Assembly (NCBI GenBank): GCA_022495005.1 | Contig: JAGYXB010000962.1 | Location: 558,001 to 622,000, forward strand | Length of the DNA stretch: 64,000 nucleotides | Source: Rhyacophila brunnea | Taxonomy: Eukaryota; Arthropoda; Insecta; Trichoptera; Rhyacophilidae | Direction of reading: 5' to 3' | Part shown: positions 1 through 13,035 of the stretch, piece by piece | How the letters are laid out: the number at the start of each line of letters is the position of its first letter | Numbering within the stretch: position 1 is the first letter of the stretch | Position numbers and translations under genes: made by a program | The notes under the pieces: model-generated | Databases searched by the model: none | What the model saw: the letters and a program-made list of their open reading frames with translations, nothing else | What the model was told of the DNA's origin: nothing

Positions 1-289
1 AACAGAAACACAAGACAGTAATAAAAAAAATATTGTCGAATTGTAAAAAATCTAATTGAGAAATTGAAAATTCTGTCAATGATATTATAATATAACTAAT
101 GTTATAAAGGTTAGTCTACCTACGCAAAACATTACATAACTACTATGTAGCCAATTGCTATGGTCATTTTATCTTCCAGTGATATTTCGCACGAGTGAAA
201 TCAATGACTATCCGGAGATAGATCGCTGTCAATATAGTAAACGGTGAACAGATAGCTATATATTTAATTACCGCAGAAAGCGTCACGGC

Positions 290-480
290 AGGGGTGTATT
301 AAGACGTATAAGGTCACATCGGCAGGCGGCGTCGAACGAGAGCGGGCAGTTAGTTTTGCGCGGTCTGAGGGCGTGAGACGGTCAGGCGGCGCCGCACCAA
401 CCCCTTTCGACCCCGTTGTACTGACCCACATTGCGAGCAATGCGTCTCTGTGCCACCCTACACCCCACTGTCCCGCTTTT
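290..480. promoter_or_regulatory. GC-rich island in sgg intron
   Basis: About 190 bp of GC- and CpG-rich DNA in AT-rich surroundings. The minus strand has GGGTCAGTACAAC (initiator-like TCAGT). No ORF or splice donor on either strand is convincing. Could be an alternative sgg promoter, an untranslated exon or an enhancer. Confidence 0.3.
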
Positions 481-964
481 TAAAACATCCACTGTGAATG
501 GGATGAGAGACTGATTACAACATGGGGAATGTGTATGTAAGTGAGATTATGGAAATTACAATTCTGAGACAGGAATTAAATTTTATACGACACGATACTG
601 AATTAACATATAAAATGAAATGCAAATAGTAAGAAATAATTTACTGTTCGTCGAGTCTCCATCGTTCTGACTGCATGATTTTTTATGAGCAGAACAAATT
701 TGTAAGTTAAATTGTGTACTACCTATTTAATAAACGTATACATAAGACGTTACTTATTATCATCTAGTTATATTAAGTTTTATTTGAAGAACTATACAAA
801 AAAAGACCATTCATTATATCACAGTGAAAATTACACGTGAAAACTCCCATGTAATTAGACTATCTAAATCCGGTCAAAATGAAGTGTTAAACTTGGCTAC
901 CTTTTACGGTATATTTTATATTATACATTGAAAAACGACAATGTACAGCAGCCTGGCGGATAAT

Positions 965-1400
965 AATACTATGACACTTGCAAAACCTGTGCTCACATAC
1001 GCCTCGGACACCTGAACATTAACATCTGCAAAATGAAGGGTCCCTAAACATTTTTGAAAAAAAGACCTTTGTCGCATTTATGGGCCAACCAGTGACGGCA
1101 ACTGTAACTTCTGAGGAAGATGAAATGTCAACGGTATGTATGTTGTATGAAGATTGCAGCGCAGTTCAATCGACTTTGAATGAAAGACTGCTCTGGCTGG
1201 GGCCATGTGAACGACAATGAACCGGAAAATAGAGTATCGTCATAGCAAGGATGTAGAAAACGAAGCTTACCAAAAAATCCCTGGCTAGATGGACTGTTGA
1301 CTGCTAGATGGACTTAACTGGAAAACGACACTATGAGTATGGATATGTGAAGAGTTGTTGGAAAAAGCCAAAGTCCACCCAGGATTATCGCAGTATTGAT
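965..1400 (+). pseudogene. LINE reverse transcriptase 3' fragment
   Basis: Broken plus-strand frames spell LAKPVLTYASDT, then LTSAK, IYGPTSDGNC and a degenerate LRWLGHVERM-like stretch near 1185-1215. This is the order found in the C-terminal part of non-LTR retrotransposon polyproteins. It carries many stops and frameshifts; the clade is not resolved. Confidence 0.6.
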
Positions 1401-3325
1401 TATGATAATAATAATTCTAAAATATACCCTAATGCATTACGTTACATTACATATTACTACACCTGAAACACATTTAGAATAAACGATAAATTATTGTACA
1501 AGATAACACATAATACATTGTAATAATTGGAAAAACATGGCGGATGTTATATTGCAATATGTAGTGATAGTAATTAACCCGGCATATGGAAGATAATGCA
1601 ATCGCAGCGGCATTATGGCTGGTGTTCTGAATTACACACGTGCAATTAACAGCAGGTTGGCTCAGAGCGACTGTTGGTTTATGGGAGATGCGGTTAGATG
1701 CGGTAATAATTATGCACAAGTTGCAACCCCCATCGCGTTGGGAGTGTTGAGAGGTAGATAATAATATTATAGCATACCTTATATGGCAAGTGAACACATT
1801 ATTACATACTACATAATATTATTTTTTACACACTTCGAGACGCATTTAGTCAAAGCTGTAATGTCACAATATTGTCACAAGTTTCAATTATTAAATCGTT
1901 ATTTTATGACAATACTTACTCCTCTGGATAATCTAAATTCCAGACTTGCAGCTTTTTACAACTGAATCCCAACATGCAGTGGGCAGCACTGATTTCTCAA
2001 GCGTCAGCTAGGTCCCGAGTTAAGAAATCAGTAGCTATGGTGGTAACTGGTAAATAAAAGGTGTTAAAAAAACCTTTATCTATCCATAGGATTGGATGGA
2101 TAGTGCATAATTTTATTCGACTTCAATTTGACATTACACCCATCTCTTATATACCGTATCAAAGTAGACATTTGAATATAAAACTAAGCTATACCTGTAT
2201 AAAGATACTTCCCTGTCAATTTTATGTAGGCAGCTGAAATCAATATATTGCCCGTTGTTTAATATAAATGAATAATTACATAAATGTCGTGAACAAAGCA
2301 ACATACTTTAAACCAGAACACGAGCCGCCATTTTATTTTCAGCGCTACCAATTTTATTCAAGAAGAAAATAGTGAACTTGTTACTAATGCAAAAATTCGA
2401 TTCGAAAATCGAACTGTCGTCAGAACTAAAAATACGCAATGCGTATGTGTACAAGGACAAGGCTACTTCTATCTAGGAGTATATTTTTTGTGGTAATCAC
2501 CTCTAAACAGATGTAGCCCTACGTTGCAGAATGCAATGTGTATTCCCTAGAAAATCTTAATGCAATGACTGTTTATTTATTAATCTAGAATTATCATGAT
2601 GGTCAGGCATTATGGTGACGAAGAGGAAGACGTCTACAAATACATACAGTTAACATAACAATAAAAATAAAGTAAATTTACACTTGATTCTGATCTAACG
2701 TTAATGGTATTCCTAATGGGTCTTGTGAAGGTACCTCTTTTACCAGGCCCTAATAAAAGCTGTCTCAATTATAATTTTCATTCCGGTATAAAAACATTAA
2801 GCTAGCTGCTAGAAAATGTTTTCCATTGTGTGGGAAGGAAAATGTTTTAGTCATTATTGTTTTAACGCCAGCTCGTTTCCTCCAGAGACTCGAACAAGGT
2901 TGTATTTACAAGTAGGTAATGAGAATATAGTACGCAGGTAAAATGAAAAGGTATCTGATGTGTTTAGATACACAATTATGAGTAGCGACGATGTACAATA
3001 TGACGAGTTTTTCTCTATATTACGATTAAAACCATATATTCAAAAAGTCATTCAAAGTAAGACTGTATCCTTCATTCTATTCCCGTAGTTTACTTTGTAA
3101 ATGCTTATCTATCAGCAAAAATTACGACATAATATTCGCAGACACGATGTACCTAGTTGGGTAGTTTATTGAAAATCGATACGTAATATAGGGTTAACAA
3201 ATTAGTACTACAGATTTTTAAAACGTCATAGCAGCAATTATTTCTGATTCCCACAAAAATTGAGATTTGTGTTCAGTATTGTTTGGCACACTGGACACAC
3301 TGTTCTACAGCGTAAGTAGACAAAA
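1401..3325. other. intronic, nothing recognised
   Basis: AT-rich. A small palindrome TATCCAT..ATGGATA at 2081-2102 is the only structure seen. Confidence 0.5.
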
Positions 3326-4063
3326 TTGTTAAAAAATATTATAACAATAATGACTATTCGAGCTACGTTTCGGGCATTGCGTGAAATTTATCGTCAATAT
3401 AATCGACTTACCGAGCTTACTATTCGTAATTTAATAGGAAAATTCGAGTCAAATGTAAGTAATAATTGTGATGTTAAGAATCAAACCAGCCAAAATCGTA
3501 AACGTACTGCTGAAAATATGGATGTTGTGAATGAAAGTGTGGATGAAAATCGAGAACCATCAATTACCTACACGTCGTTGTCAAGAACTTGCTTATGGCA
3601 CTACATGGAATATTCTTCATAAAGAATTGCATTTGAAGGCGTATAAAAGACAGTTGACACAAGAACTTAAATCGAATAACCATTTGGTGCGTGGAAAATT
3701 AGTGGGCTTTAGGGACACTCATTTCATGAAAAAATCATCTTCAGCGATGAAGTTCATTTTTGGTTAAATGGCTCCGTAAATAAGCACAATTGTCGCATTT
3801 GGAGTAATGAAACACCTTAACATCCATTAAAATTAACAGTTTGGCGTGGTTTATGTTCTGGAGGTGTAATTGGACGGCACCTTTTTGAAAACGAAATTGG
3901 CAATGCAGTTACTGTCGATGAAGATCGCTACAGAAATACGACTACTTATTTTTTCTGGCAGGAATTAGATGATTTTGATAATATGGACAATATATTGTGG
4001 TTCCAAAACAAGACGGTGCAACATGCCACACAGCTCGTGACATAATCAACTTATTGAGATAAA
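3326..4063 (+). pseudogene. decayed Tc1/mariner-type transposase
   Basis: Fragments in shifting frames follow the order of a full transposase: an HTH segment (TFRALREIYRQYNRLTELTI), a linker, a catalytic segment (FSDEVHFWLNGSVNK, with the first Asp), RLTVWRGL-like sequence with GGVIGRHLFENEIG, a LDDFDN segment, and a frameshifted DGATCHTARD segment near 4010-4040. The C-terminal third is gone. Frameshifts and stops near 3600, 3740, 3818 and 4010 make it an old copy. It resembles the group often labelled Tc3-like transposase in insect genomes. No TIRs were found. Confidence 0.75.
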
Positions 4064-4687
4064 AGATAAAAATAATTATCTCTTATTTGATAACTCTTTA
4101 TTTGGATTCAATTATTGGAAACATTATGTAAATACTCACAATCAACTTTAAGGCCAACATAGTTAAAAGCGATACGAAGGAATATATATAGAGATTATCA
4201 GATTAAATTATATAGATTTTTCGATTTAATTAATATAAAAATATTATGCTGCCTGGTTTGTAAGAATATACATAGGTACGTCTTCAAGGTATTTAAACTG
4301 ACGAAAAGAACAAACTAATATTGATTTATTAATAAATAGAAATATTTATTATATAGTTGCTCACGTACTTATTTCTTTATCTCTGACTGCAACAACGGTG
4401 CACGATATTCAATTGTGAGTATTGCACTGTGCTATTTTTTTTTTAAATTTATTATTAAATGAGAGTATTTTTCGATAACAGTCGCCGACGCGAGACCAAT
4501 ACATGATACATAATAATCGCAATAATTAATGTAATTAATGCTGCGATATGTAGAACATTGGTTGTTACAAAGTATATTATTAACATTTTATTTAGAAAAG
4601 ACCCCCCCCCTTACCATATTTTACAAACAAATAACTAGGTACTCAAAGTCATTCATACAACAACAAAATATTGTGGCATTATATTGT

Positions 4688-4718
<31 letters not shown>

Positions 4719-7589
4719 CTATATAGGGTATCAGGGGTGATATTAATTTACAGTTAAATTATTAAAGAAATCATATCGATAACCTTCCACCACATCTAAC
4801 AATTGAAATTACATCACTACAGCCATATTATAGGCGCAGTATTAATTTATTGTAGCTTATTCACATATATCAATAAAACCTAATTTTATGAATAAAATCA
4901 TTTTATTTAAGTGACGGAAATAGGCTAATAACATATTATGGAAATAGATATTTGCTATACCTATGTAGGTACATATTTACATATTCTCCATACGTTGTTG
5001 TGATCGCTACATTCCTCATATAGAAGTAAAATATACATATTTTAAAAATATCTACTTTCCACATAAGTCCCGCATTAGTTATAAATGTACTTATGTAGCA
5101 AGTTTAAGAAATATATTATTTCAAATAACTGATTCTGAAGAGCATCCTCCATCTCAAAAGTCACCGCATGCAACCGGCAGATATTTCAAGATATTTTCAT
5201 ATTTATTTTAAAAGAATGGCATTTTTCAGAAGCTGCAAAATACTGCTGAAATAATAATACTATTAATCTTTGCGGCCATATTGAAGAAAGCTTCATGAGC
5301 GTGTTATTACAAAAAGGAAAATTATTATATTAGTTGGTTATATTATGAATGACTTCATTAGTTATTTTATGAGGTGGCGACGACGAAATGAAAAAATAGA
5401 TCGTAAATATTATTTTCTAATATTAGGTTCAGAATAAAACTATTTCGATTAGAATTCAAATGAAACACCGGCAAGAACTCATTCGAAATAGTGCACATAT
5501 TTAAAATGATGAATGTCTTATATTTCGCATTTTCAATAAAACGAGATTGATAGCTGTTGGAAACGCAAAGTCGCAATAAAATCGGTTAACTATTTTGTAC
5601 AAAGTTAGGGAACATTTTTATGGAATTAACAAAAAAAATGCCTGTCCTAATATTTCAAGCAGCAATCGTGCGTACACAATTAACAATGATTATCGGTTTA
5701 AATTGATATTTAAATTATTATTTTTAGAAACTAGATTTAAATATAAAATTCTTTAAAATACATAGCCATGTCGATAGATGTGTATTCAAGTCTCATGCCA
5801 AGATTTTTCTAATAGGAATACTTTTTAGGTTTTTGCAGGTAACGGGTAATATTAAAACAAGATTTCTGGATTCTTACCAGATACAAGTAGAGAAAAAAAC
5901 CCTCCAGAAATTAAAAGCATTGTTATTTGAGTATTTTTACATTGGAAGATGACATGAATATTGTGTTAAAACGACAATCGACGTATAGTTTTAGTTATCA
6001 GGTAGCACCGAGACCCGAAATTGCGAGTTCCAATGGTAGTCCTAGTGATTGCCCAACTTCGAATGCAACTTGCCGACCAATTCGCGGTAAATGAAGATTT
6101 TTGATTGCATATTTCGTCCATATTAATTAACGTAAAAATCCAAATCAAATCCAAACAATCAAATACAAAAAGTTTGACAATGTTGCATTCGAAGTAGTTA
6201 TATGCAATAACTAGCACTACAATCGAAATTCAGTTACTATACATGGCAACAGGCAGCAATATTGACGTGTTAAAATCAGTGATCATATTTAATATATGAC
6301 AATATAGGTAAATCAATTCATTCTCGGATAAACGACATTAAATATTATACAACCATTTACAGTTTTCAGGGCAGGTTTCGGTAGGTGTATTTAATTTGAT
6401 CATGGTTGCAGATAAAATACCACCAGAACTACGAATTTGAGAACGAAACACACCCGTATAATTTAATAACGGAGGTTTGATCTTGCACAGGAAACATCAA
6501 TAGACCGATTACACCAACATGGACATGCTTTGAAAGATATGTATGATACAATAATATTACGAAAATATAACACATATGGGGTGACAACCAATACAATGAT
6601 AATGCTATGATTTGTTTCACAGTAAACAGATATAAACGAAAGGTCCATACTGTACGCCATAAGATGAATTGTGTACACGTGAATGGGACAGATTGCAGAA
6701 ACTTACTAATGGACGGATTTAGTACGTACAAATACGACTATCATCGATTATTACACTTTGACAAATTTTATATTGTAACGTAATATTTTAGTTATATATG
6801 TGTCTGTTAATTTAATTTTAAACTATTTAGTTAAATTTGATACATCATTATAATTAAATGAAAGTAAACGTCTAAAATACAATAAACCCGCCACCAAAAT
6901 GAAAAAAGCTTTCGAATACCAATTAACAAGTAAAACCACTTTATGAACAAGTCACAAAGGCATATGCCTTGTCAATTTTAATTGGAAACAAGTTTATTAA
7001 TTTCAGTTAGTAGATAAAGATTAATAAGTGTTATATACCGAGAAAGATATTACTAATTCTTGATGACAACAAGTAAACAATAATAAAACTCGTATAGATA
7101 GTTAAAACAAATAGGCCTTTTTACATTAGTTCGTCATGAAGTTAGATGATATGGGGTGGAGTGTAGAGGCACTTGACTGAAACGCCCGTAACCCACCCCA
7201 CAGAAAACTTTAAGATACGCCATAACAAAGAAGCTTAGATGGTTTATCTATAGCAATATTTCAACATCCTTTATTACTTATTTGAACTAAAATTGTCTAC
7301 TAAATATAATATTCTAGTAGAGGTTAAAATTATACGCGAATCTACAAGACTTCAAAGTACATCTTCTGATTTCACAACATACAGATAAAGATTTACTTTG
7401 AATTAAGTAGGTAGGTAGACGAATCTCGGTATATGTACATTAGTATATTATTAACTACATCAAGAAAGTTTACCTATATGAAATAGTGATGAGATAGAGA
7501 CAATACATGGAGTCGACAGACAGATACAGAGAAAATATGATGATGAGAGTAATGGTGATGAGCTGATTGATAATAGTGGCAAGTGGTAG
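4064..7589. other. intronic, nothing recognised apart from (TA)n
   Basis: AT-rich. Short open frames (5367-5576, 5966-6217, 6429-6731) have no codon bias or known motif. Confidence 0.5.
4690..4718. repeat. (TA)n microsatellite
   Basis: About 14 uninterrupted TA units. Confidence 0.95.
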
Positions 7590-7700
7590 TAGGAGAATAG
7601 CGAATACAAAAAGTGGCGTACGAACCAAACGACTGTCGCAGGGAGCGCCCGCCAGAGGGTCGCGAGCCGGACACGGCACCACCAGAAATAAAAAACAGAC
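7590..7700. promoter_or_regulatory. short GC-rich island
   Basis: CGCCCGCCAGAGGGTCGCG within AT-rich DNA resembles a CTCF-type core (CCAGAGGG). No coding frame convinces. Confidence 0.25.
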
Positions 7701-8052
7701 TAGTCAGTAAATCTCCCCTGGTACATGATACATACAATATTTTGGAAAAAAATAATATAATAATTAAGTACATACATTTGTGTTAACAATATGATAAAAT
7801 ACAATAATTATGAGATAGGTACACATAATGGAAGACATAATTCACATACGTCTGGATCTCACCATAAAAAATCAGGGATGAGTATCTAACATGATAATAT
7901 ATTATTCTTTTCTTAACAATGCGTAGTTAATTATTACAAGTAATTAATAAGTAAGTAATACAAAATAAACAACTGAATTTAAATGTATTATAATAATTCG
8001 TAGGCAGTATTGGTCAAAATTGGACAGACTGTATTACTTAGGTAGAGCCTAC

Positions 8053-8181
8053 TAGGAGCTAAGTAACACACACGGCGCTGCAAGTTACCGCGTTTAGGTC
8101 AGTTTGATTGTGGTATCTGGCATACCAAATCGACCTAGTATCTGCGTCAGCTTGCAGAGCGGTGTATCTTAGCCCTTAGAG
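8053..8181. repeat. foldback element
   Basis: Imperfect inverted repeat: GAGCTAAG..CGCTGCAAG..GGTATCTGG on the left pairs with GGGCTAAG..CTCTGCAAG..GGTATGCC on the reverse of the right. About 60-bp arms and a very short loop. Confidence 0.55.
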
Positions 8182-9011
8182 ATCATCTATAAAATATAAA
8201 CAAACATACGTTAGCCCAATCGTAACTCGATATAGGAACAATCGATTTTCAATGAATCATGTTCCACGTATTAGGTTTTAAGGTTATCACCATATGTTTT
8301 TCTTTCTTCTTTTCTCGATGTTTTCATTTTCAATAGATATGAGAGATCCCGAAACATCGAGAAATGAAGGAGAATAATTAACACACGGTGTTAAGCACAA
8401 AAACCCAAATCGATAACAACCGTGATACTCTCAACAATATTATATTGTAATCATGCTTAACATCGATTCCAAATATATGCCGATCTTGTAGCAAAAACCT
8501 AGTGAAGAGTATACTAAACCTACATACAATTATTGATACTGATGACAAAATATAAATGGGGTGAAAATATATATGTACTATAGTTAGTTCCCTGTCTGTT
8601 AATAAGTAAACAGACAACATTTAAATAACCTTAAGAAACTATAGTTTTAACGCACAGGTAAATGTCGTCGACTGAAACATAATTTACAAAAGCCAACCAC
8701 ATGTTTATGTGCCTACTCAGTCAGGCACATCAATAATCGTAGATGATTTATTTTTGTATTATTTAGAGCTGTCTAATTTACTACAATTATGGAGTCAATC
8801 AAATAATAAACAACTTCATTTTAATAATGGTATATCATTACGTAAACAATGACGATTATCCATTAATTACAGGTGTGGGTTGGTTGAATTCAAAAGTTCG
8901 TTGTACACACATAGTTCGGTGTTTAGATACTGCTTATTCAAATACGGGATAACATAAAAAATACTACAGGTAGATTTACTTATGAGTGGTCTTCAATATT
9001 TATGTAATTTA

Positions 9012-9393
9012 TTAAGGTGATGCATCAGTGAAACGCCAAATAATTTCCAACTGTAGGCGCGACGAAATTTTGGACTCGCTGCCATTCACTGAGAGAATCT
9101 CGAGTCAGAAGCACGTCACTTTACTGCGTGATGGCGACGGGTCAATTAATTCTAAAATCGTGTAAAGATGACTAAAAACGTTACCCATTTACTTTAAAAA
9201 GAAAACATGTCAATGAATATATTATTATTGTTACTAATAGAACAATAAACAGAACATAAAATGAACGTATGTTGGAATTATATGAAAAATAATATTTCGT
9301 TTGACAGGTGTCATTTGCACCCGCGACCCGCAGTCCGCGCATCGCCTAGCAACGATCTTTTTAGACCGTGCCTCAACTAATGCATGGCCTTAA
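9012..9393 (-). repeat. TTAA-flanked MITE, copy 1 (382 bp)
   Basis: Begins TTAAGGTGATGCATCAGTG and ends, as reverse complement, TTAAGGCCATGCATTAGTTG, giving imperfect terminal inverted repeats and TTAA at both ends. It is the inverted orientation of copies at 10416, 18472 and 31644. TTAA targets suggest a piggyBac-like mobiliser, but the TIR does not settle the superfamily. The longest member in the window. Confidence 0.8.
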
Positions 9394-10267
9394 TACAGAG
9401 ATGGCTGTACTGAACAAAGCTTGAGAGTGCCCTCTTAATCCATTGCACGGATGCAAAGAAATAATCAAACGGTATGGAGAGTCCCAAAAGCGAAGAGGAA
9501 ATAATTTTGTGTGTTACATTATTCATGCATCTTAAATAATTGAAGAAACAATCTTCGCGCCATGGCCTTAGGCAATTTCTCTTCATAAGCAACTGTATAA
9601 AATTCATAATATTACGTTGTTTTTGGGTCACCTGTACGAAAAAAAATAATACAGAATATTAAAATAATGTAATCGGCAACCTTTTGTAATATAAGAAATG
9701 TAATGAGAAGACTAGATGCAAACGTGTATACATTACGTAGTTATTTATACTGCAGTTATGGTTTCCAATCACTGCCGCATTGAATTTGTTCGACGTACCT
9801 ACATATTAACATAAACTACTACGATTATAATGTAATATGAACGTTGACATCGTCGCATAACGTTTCACTTAAACCAGTCAAATTTTAGGGTTAGTTTATT
9901 AAACAGTTTAAAATTACATTGCGTGCGTCGAGATTCGCGTGAGAACTTGGGTGATAAATCATCACACTACACGCTGCGATTCGCAACTAACGAAATGGTA
10001 ACATCACAAAAAGTCACATGCGATGACATCTTAGGTGTTCGGGTAAATAGTATAACTATGTCTCAACTTAAGACGAGAGCAATTTTTAATGTTAAAACAA
10101 GCAACATTTGAGTGTCCCTGTTGAGTACAATTTGTAAATCCATAATAAAATAACATCCATCCATAGCTGATATATTATTATCTACATAAAACACTATTCC
10201 CAACTTATTTAGTAAATTGCTATTATTTGAACCGGTCCGTGTCTCTCTGCCATTCAATAAGCTCACG

Positions 10268-10405
10268 AAAACGCGCTGGTATGAGAGGCATTACACCGGT
10301 GCATTCCTCTAGTGATAAATATATTTTGGTAATGCGATTTTGTGTTGATTGCTGTGGTTTGGTTTCTGTGGATATTTATTATAATATTTTGTCTACGTCC
10401 TGCCG
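10268..10405 (+). repeat. diverged interspersed repeat, copy A
   Basis: Contains ACGCGCTGG, CTCTAGTGATAA and GTTTCTGTGGATATTT in the same order as 58405-58527. It directly abuts TTAA MITE copy 2, which may have inserted into it. The family is not identified. Confidence 0.5.
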
Positions 10406-10415
10406 CCCAAAGGAG

Positions 10416-10691
10416 TTAAGGCTATGCCTCAGTTGAGGCACGGTCTAAAAAGATCGTGGCTAGGCGATGCGCGGATTGCGGGTCGCGGGTGCAAATGACG
10501 CATGCCAAACGAAATATAATTTGTCTGTGTGTTTTTAGTCATCTTTACACGATTTAAGAATTAATACCCCCGTCGCCATCACGAAACAAATTGACGTGTT
10601 CCCAGCTCGACGTTCTCTCTCCGAATGGCAGCGAGTCCAAAATTTCGTCGCGCCTATAGTTAAAAATTATTTGCGTTTCACTGATGTTTAA
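10416..10691 (+). repeat. TTAA-flanked MITE, copy 2 (276 bp, internal deletion)
   Basis: Starts TTAAGGCTATGCCTCAGTTG and ends at TTAA 10688-10691. It lacks about 80-100 bp of the middle (the segment with TTTAATGTTCTATTAGTA) present in the other copies. It is inverted relative to copy 1, about 1 kb away. Confidence 0.8.
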
Positions 10692-11605
10692 TGAATAAAT
10701 TCGAATAGATAAAGAATCTAAGTCTAAATTGCCATGCCTAAAAACATATAATTAGCTATATTTTCTTTATGCGGTGTTTCAAATTAACCTTAATTTACGT
10801 ACTTTTGTCCAGAGTGTTAGCATAAAATCATCACGGTTGTTAAAGTTCACTTTCGACAAAAATCGACGTATGCAGTTTTACCATAGAAACTTACCCAAAA
10901 CATTATTTATATCTACTTCATATAAAAGAAAATGTAATGTTGAATGTAAATAGATATAGGAAAAGTGGATAGCGAGGAACGAGTTGTTTTTTTAACGGAA
11001 GTAAGAAAAGCGCTGCAAGGTATTTCATTGGCTGCACTATGATAATAAAAAACGGGAGATTCAATTTGGGTGCGAGGCTACGACGATTACTAGTCTATTT
11101 TACAGAAAACAAACCCCTACCTACAAAAAATTAAATACACTTACTTCTAAACTTTCGACGGTACGATGCTTTGGAATAATGTTAATAATTTTACGTATTT
11201 TCATTATTTTTATGTCGCGTTGTGGACGTGTTAGATTTGTAATGTTCCCTATTTGGAATAGCAGGGAACCTGGGCTAACTGATGCAAATACAAAAAAAAA
11301 GTCCGTTTTGCAGTAGATTTTGGTAAATGACTTATGGCGGGTGAGACAATAAAACGCAGTTAACACAAATACTCCGGAATGTCCACAAACATTACCAATA
11401 TTGGATGCACGTTCCGTTTATGTGCCTAATTTAATACTTACATATATAAATATTGTAAATAATTCTTTAACGCGTGTTTAAGTTTATCCTGTTTATCCGC
11501 ACTCATAAAATCGTAGCTTCTTACAGCCACGCCCAGAAGGTAACCCACTTTCCTTATTTTTGTGTACCCTACATTTAACGAAAGACAGCAATAATCACTG
11601 TTATC

Positions 11606-12426
11606 CAGTGGCGAAGGTTTCATAGTAGGCGATTATTTAAAGCCTACCTTCTAAGAAAAATAGATCTTCAAGTAAATAATTTAATTTAAAAAAAATACAC
11701 AGAAAAATCCATCCAATTGAGAGTCATCTATCGTCAGAATTTAGAAGTTTATTTTATTTGGTAAGGTTTATAACCATATAACCATAACTAGCGCCGCCTG
11801 GATTCAACTACATATATTATTAATTAATTAGATCCATTTCACGATTCGTTTTGTATGACTTCAGTCTCGTTGCGCCGATCACTATCTGGCTTTTTATTCC
11901 GAAATCATAAGTTGTTTAGTTAGCGCTTACATCCGCTAGGGCACAATTTAAAATAATTATTAATAAGATAATTTAAAAAATAATTTCTATGGGATTCAAT
12001 CACATATATTGATTGTTGTTAAAAATATAAAATAATTTATCTCGCGATTTTTATTTATCAGTTAAGTATTTATACCAAAGTGTGTGTTTTAAATATAGAA
12101 GTATTTTAAAATGTTTAGTTTTACGGGATAAATTATAAATTGTTATGGTACATATTATACACAACAACGGATATTTCAAAGATGATAGGTAATATATTTT
12201 GAGCGTACGTTACGTTTATAAATGCTTAGGAAAATACATAATTCAAACTAATTGCTTATTTATAAACTAACTATATCAAACTAATTGAGTTTTTGAACTT
12301 TCATCGATTTAGTGTAACTATTCATCAGTAGTAATATTGGGTTATCTTCTTATTTCCCGTAAATATATCTGACAAGTGTGGTTACTCCACAGCCTACCTT
12401 TTTCCAAAAGTCACCCTTCGCCACTG
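11606..12426 (+). mobile_element. hAT non-autonomous element (821 bp) with 8-bp target duplication
   Basis: Both ends carry CAGTGGCGAAGG (11606 on; reverse complement ending 12426). Flanking octamers ctgttatc (11598-11605) and ctgttacc (12427-12434) match 7 of 8, as expected for hAT. No transposase remnant was recognised inside. Confidence 0.8.
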
Positions 12427-12834
12427 CTGTTACCGCATGAAGCAATGCCCATCATTACAATAGGTGATTTGTTAACTATTTAAAAACCATGGTAAACCCA
12501 GATATTATCTATATCGGCAGGGTCAACCCTATGTTCACCAAATGTGTCAATTAATGAACTCAGTTAGTCAACTTTTGGCAATCAAACGGCTATCGGATTC
12601 GGTGCACTGTTTTGTTTTGATTGAGACTTGAGAGCAATTCAGAATAGTCGTATCTTCAATTAAAGTATATTTCATGCCAAATAATATAGAATATTATTTC
12701 CTTTGAATGAATCGTTTCCAAGAATCATATTTTTCAATAAATCACAATTCCGCATGTCAATTAATTATGACATTTGTTTCAGATTTTTAAATGATAATAT
12801 GCCACATGGATGTTATGCGACATTATGATTAATG

Positions 12835-13035
12835 AACGGACGGTAGCAGATTTTCAGACCAGTTGTTTAATTTTCTGCTCGTAGCGTCGTCTCCGGATGC
12901 AAAATGGCGAAAGAATAAAATTGCTCTGCAAAATAATGCGAGAAGCGAGCCTGGCAACAAGCGGTCGATGCAGCCGGGACGCGTGCCGACGGAATAGTCA
13001 CAATGCAATACACGTGCGACTATCCTATCCGCGAA
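12835..13035. promoter_or_regulatory. GC-rich island with octamer-like site
   Basis: About 200 bp of raised GC content with GATGCAAAATGG (12895-12906), whose reverse strand holds ATTTTGCAT, close to a POU octamer. The open frames here lack codon bias. Confidence 0.3.

Noticed and set aside
6429..6731. Overlapping minus-strand open frames near 6.5 kb
   Set aside because: AT-rich composition, no codon bias and no recognisable motif.
7625..7680. CTCF insulator site
   Set aside because: Only a partial consensus match with no supporting context; kept as a GC island only.
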